Positions 63,242 through 64,000 of a stretch of 64,000 nt of DNA are shown here, one piece after another (positions within the stretch are counted from its first letter, which is position 1; each line of letters opens with the position of its first letter). The translations under genes were made by a program, and so were the position numbers. The DNA lies in NCBI GenBank assembly GCA_035266845.1, contig DATFMP010000057.1:1-64000 (forward strand), given 5' to 3'. Origin of the DNA: DATFMP01 sp035266845. GTDB lineage: Bacteria > SAR324 > JACQKK01. The notes under the pieces were generated by a model. The model was not told the origin of the DNA, made no database searches, and saw only the letters and a program-made list of their open reading frames with translations.

Positions 63242-64000
63242 ATGACCGATTCGCTTTCTCCTGCGGCTCAGCAGGACATCGCCAGCCACCTGCACCCCTA
63301 TACCAACCTCGCGCGCCACGAGGAGGTGGGGCCGATGGTGCTGACCCACGGCAAGGGCATCTACGTCTACGACGAGCAGGGACAGGAGTATATCGAGGGG
63401 CTGGCCGGCCTGTGGTGCACCGCGCTGGGCTTCGGTGAGGAGGAACTTGCGCAGGCGGCGCTGGAGCAGATGCGCAAGCTGCCCTACTACCACACGTTCG
63501 CGCACAAATCGCACCCGATGGCCATCGAGCTGACCGATCGGCTCAAGGCCTCGGCGCCCACGCCGATGTCCAAGGTGTTCCTGGTCAACTCCGGCTCAGA
63601 GGCCAACGACACCGTCATCAAGATGGTCTGGTACTACAACAATGCACTGGGCCGCCCGCAGAAGAAGAAGATCATCTCCCGCATCAAGGCCTACCATGGC
63701 GTCACGGTGGCCAGCGCCAGCCTGACGGGACTGCCCGCCAACCATCGCGACTTCGACCTGCCCATCGCGAACATCCTGCACACGGATTGTCCGCACCACT
63801 ACCGCTTCGCCCAGCCCGGCGAGAGCGAGGAGGATTTCGCCACGCGGCTGGCGGCGAACCTGGAGCAGATGATCCTGAACGAGGGGCCGGACACCGTGGC
63901 GGCGTTCATCGCCGAGCCGGTGATGGGTGCCGGCGGCGTGATCGTCCCCCCGCGCACGTACTTCGAGAAGATCCAGGCCATACTGCGCAAGTACGACGTG
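63242..64000 (+). CDS. Class III PLP-dependent aminotransferase (cut by window end)
   Basis: The visible 253 residues are the N-terminal part of a class III (omega-) aminotransferase: HLHPYTNLARHEEVGPMV, GLAGLWCTALGFGEEELAQA, VFLVNSGSEANDTVIKM and AFIAEPVMGAGGVIVPP. The PLP lysine lies beyond the window. Members of this group act on taurine, beta-alanine, putrescine or omega-amino acids; the substrate cannot be set from this half. ATG at 63242 follows GAGGCGG. Confidence 0.92.
   Translation, partial: MTDSLSPAAQQDIASHLHPYTNLARHEEVGPMVLTHGKGIYVYDEQGQEYIEGLAGLWCTALGFGEEELAQAALEQMRKLPYYHTFAHKSHPMAIELTDRLKASAPTPMSKVFLVNSGSEANDTVIKMVWYYNNALGRPQKKKIISRIKAYHGVTVASASLTGLPANHRDFDLPIANILHTDCPHHYRFAQPGESEEDFATRLAANLEQMILNEGPDTVAAFIAEPVMGAGGVIVPPRTYFEKIQAILRKYDV

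Overview
The window is strongly G+C-rich, densely coded bacterial DNA with 53 protein genes, most of them in short operons with ATGA, GTGA or TGATG overlaps. I see no rRNA, tRNA, CRISPR array, insertion sequence or phage gene. EpmB (EF-P lysine aminomutase), Mpl (murein tripeptide recycling ligase), a system I cytochrome c maturation cluster, TrkAH and FNR/ANR-type sites point to a proteobacterium, most likely a high-GC gammaproteobacterium. The genus cannot be fixed from the sequence alone.

Layout. 1-3770 (minus): cytochrome c maturation genes ccmA-ccmC-ccmE-ccmF with no ccmB or ccmD between them. 3927-9072 (plus): DUF1003 membrane protein, mpl, a TraB-family membrane protein, a GT4 glycosyltransferase and an isolated ATP synthase epsilon gene. 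9308-14783: acyl-CoA synthetase, a small protein, an alpha/beta hydrolase, a secreted sensor-like protein and a chemoreceptor. 15141-22038 (plus): a peptide-type ABC importer (binding protein, two permeases, two ATPases) ending in an M20 peptidase. 22253-28358 (minus): DAHP synthase, a GMC oxidoreductase with a Tat-exported gamma subunit, and ClpB. 28586-38780 (minus): RlmI-like methyltransferase, Mpo1-like protein, a large TraB-like unknown, a MarR-hydrolase operon with a clear operator, coaBC, epmB, a PA0069-type radical SAM protein and an amidohydrolase. 38895-44745 (minus): a second peptide-type importer with its two ATPases fused. 45215-49325: leuB, a MeaB-type GTPase with a PaaI-type thioesterase, a hydrolase and a DinB protein. 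49498-53090 (plus): a TAXI-type TRAP transporter behind a textbook FNR/ANR class II promoter. 53409-57375: a GNAT enzyme, then two tandem copies of an AraC regulator diverging from a 68-74 residue small protein. 57496-64000: a modular adenylate cyclase whose 3' end overlaps trkA, then trkH, a polysaccharide deacetylase, an EthD protein and a class III aminotransferase cut by the window end.

The genes suggest a heterotroph that imports peptides or related compounds and organic acids, with oxygen-responsive control of c-type cytochrome assembly and of the TRAP carrier. The least explained parts are the duplicated AraC/small-protein module, a structured intergenic repeat present at about 30.5 and 53.1 kb, and three FNR-like sites placed in front of ccmE, the TRAP operon and the first small-protein gene.
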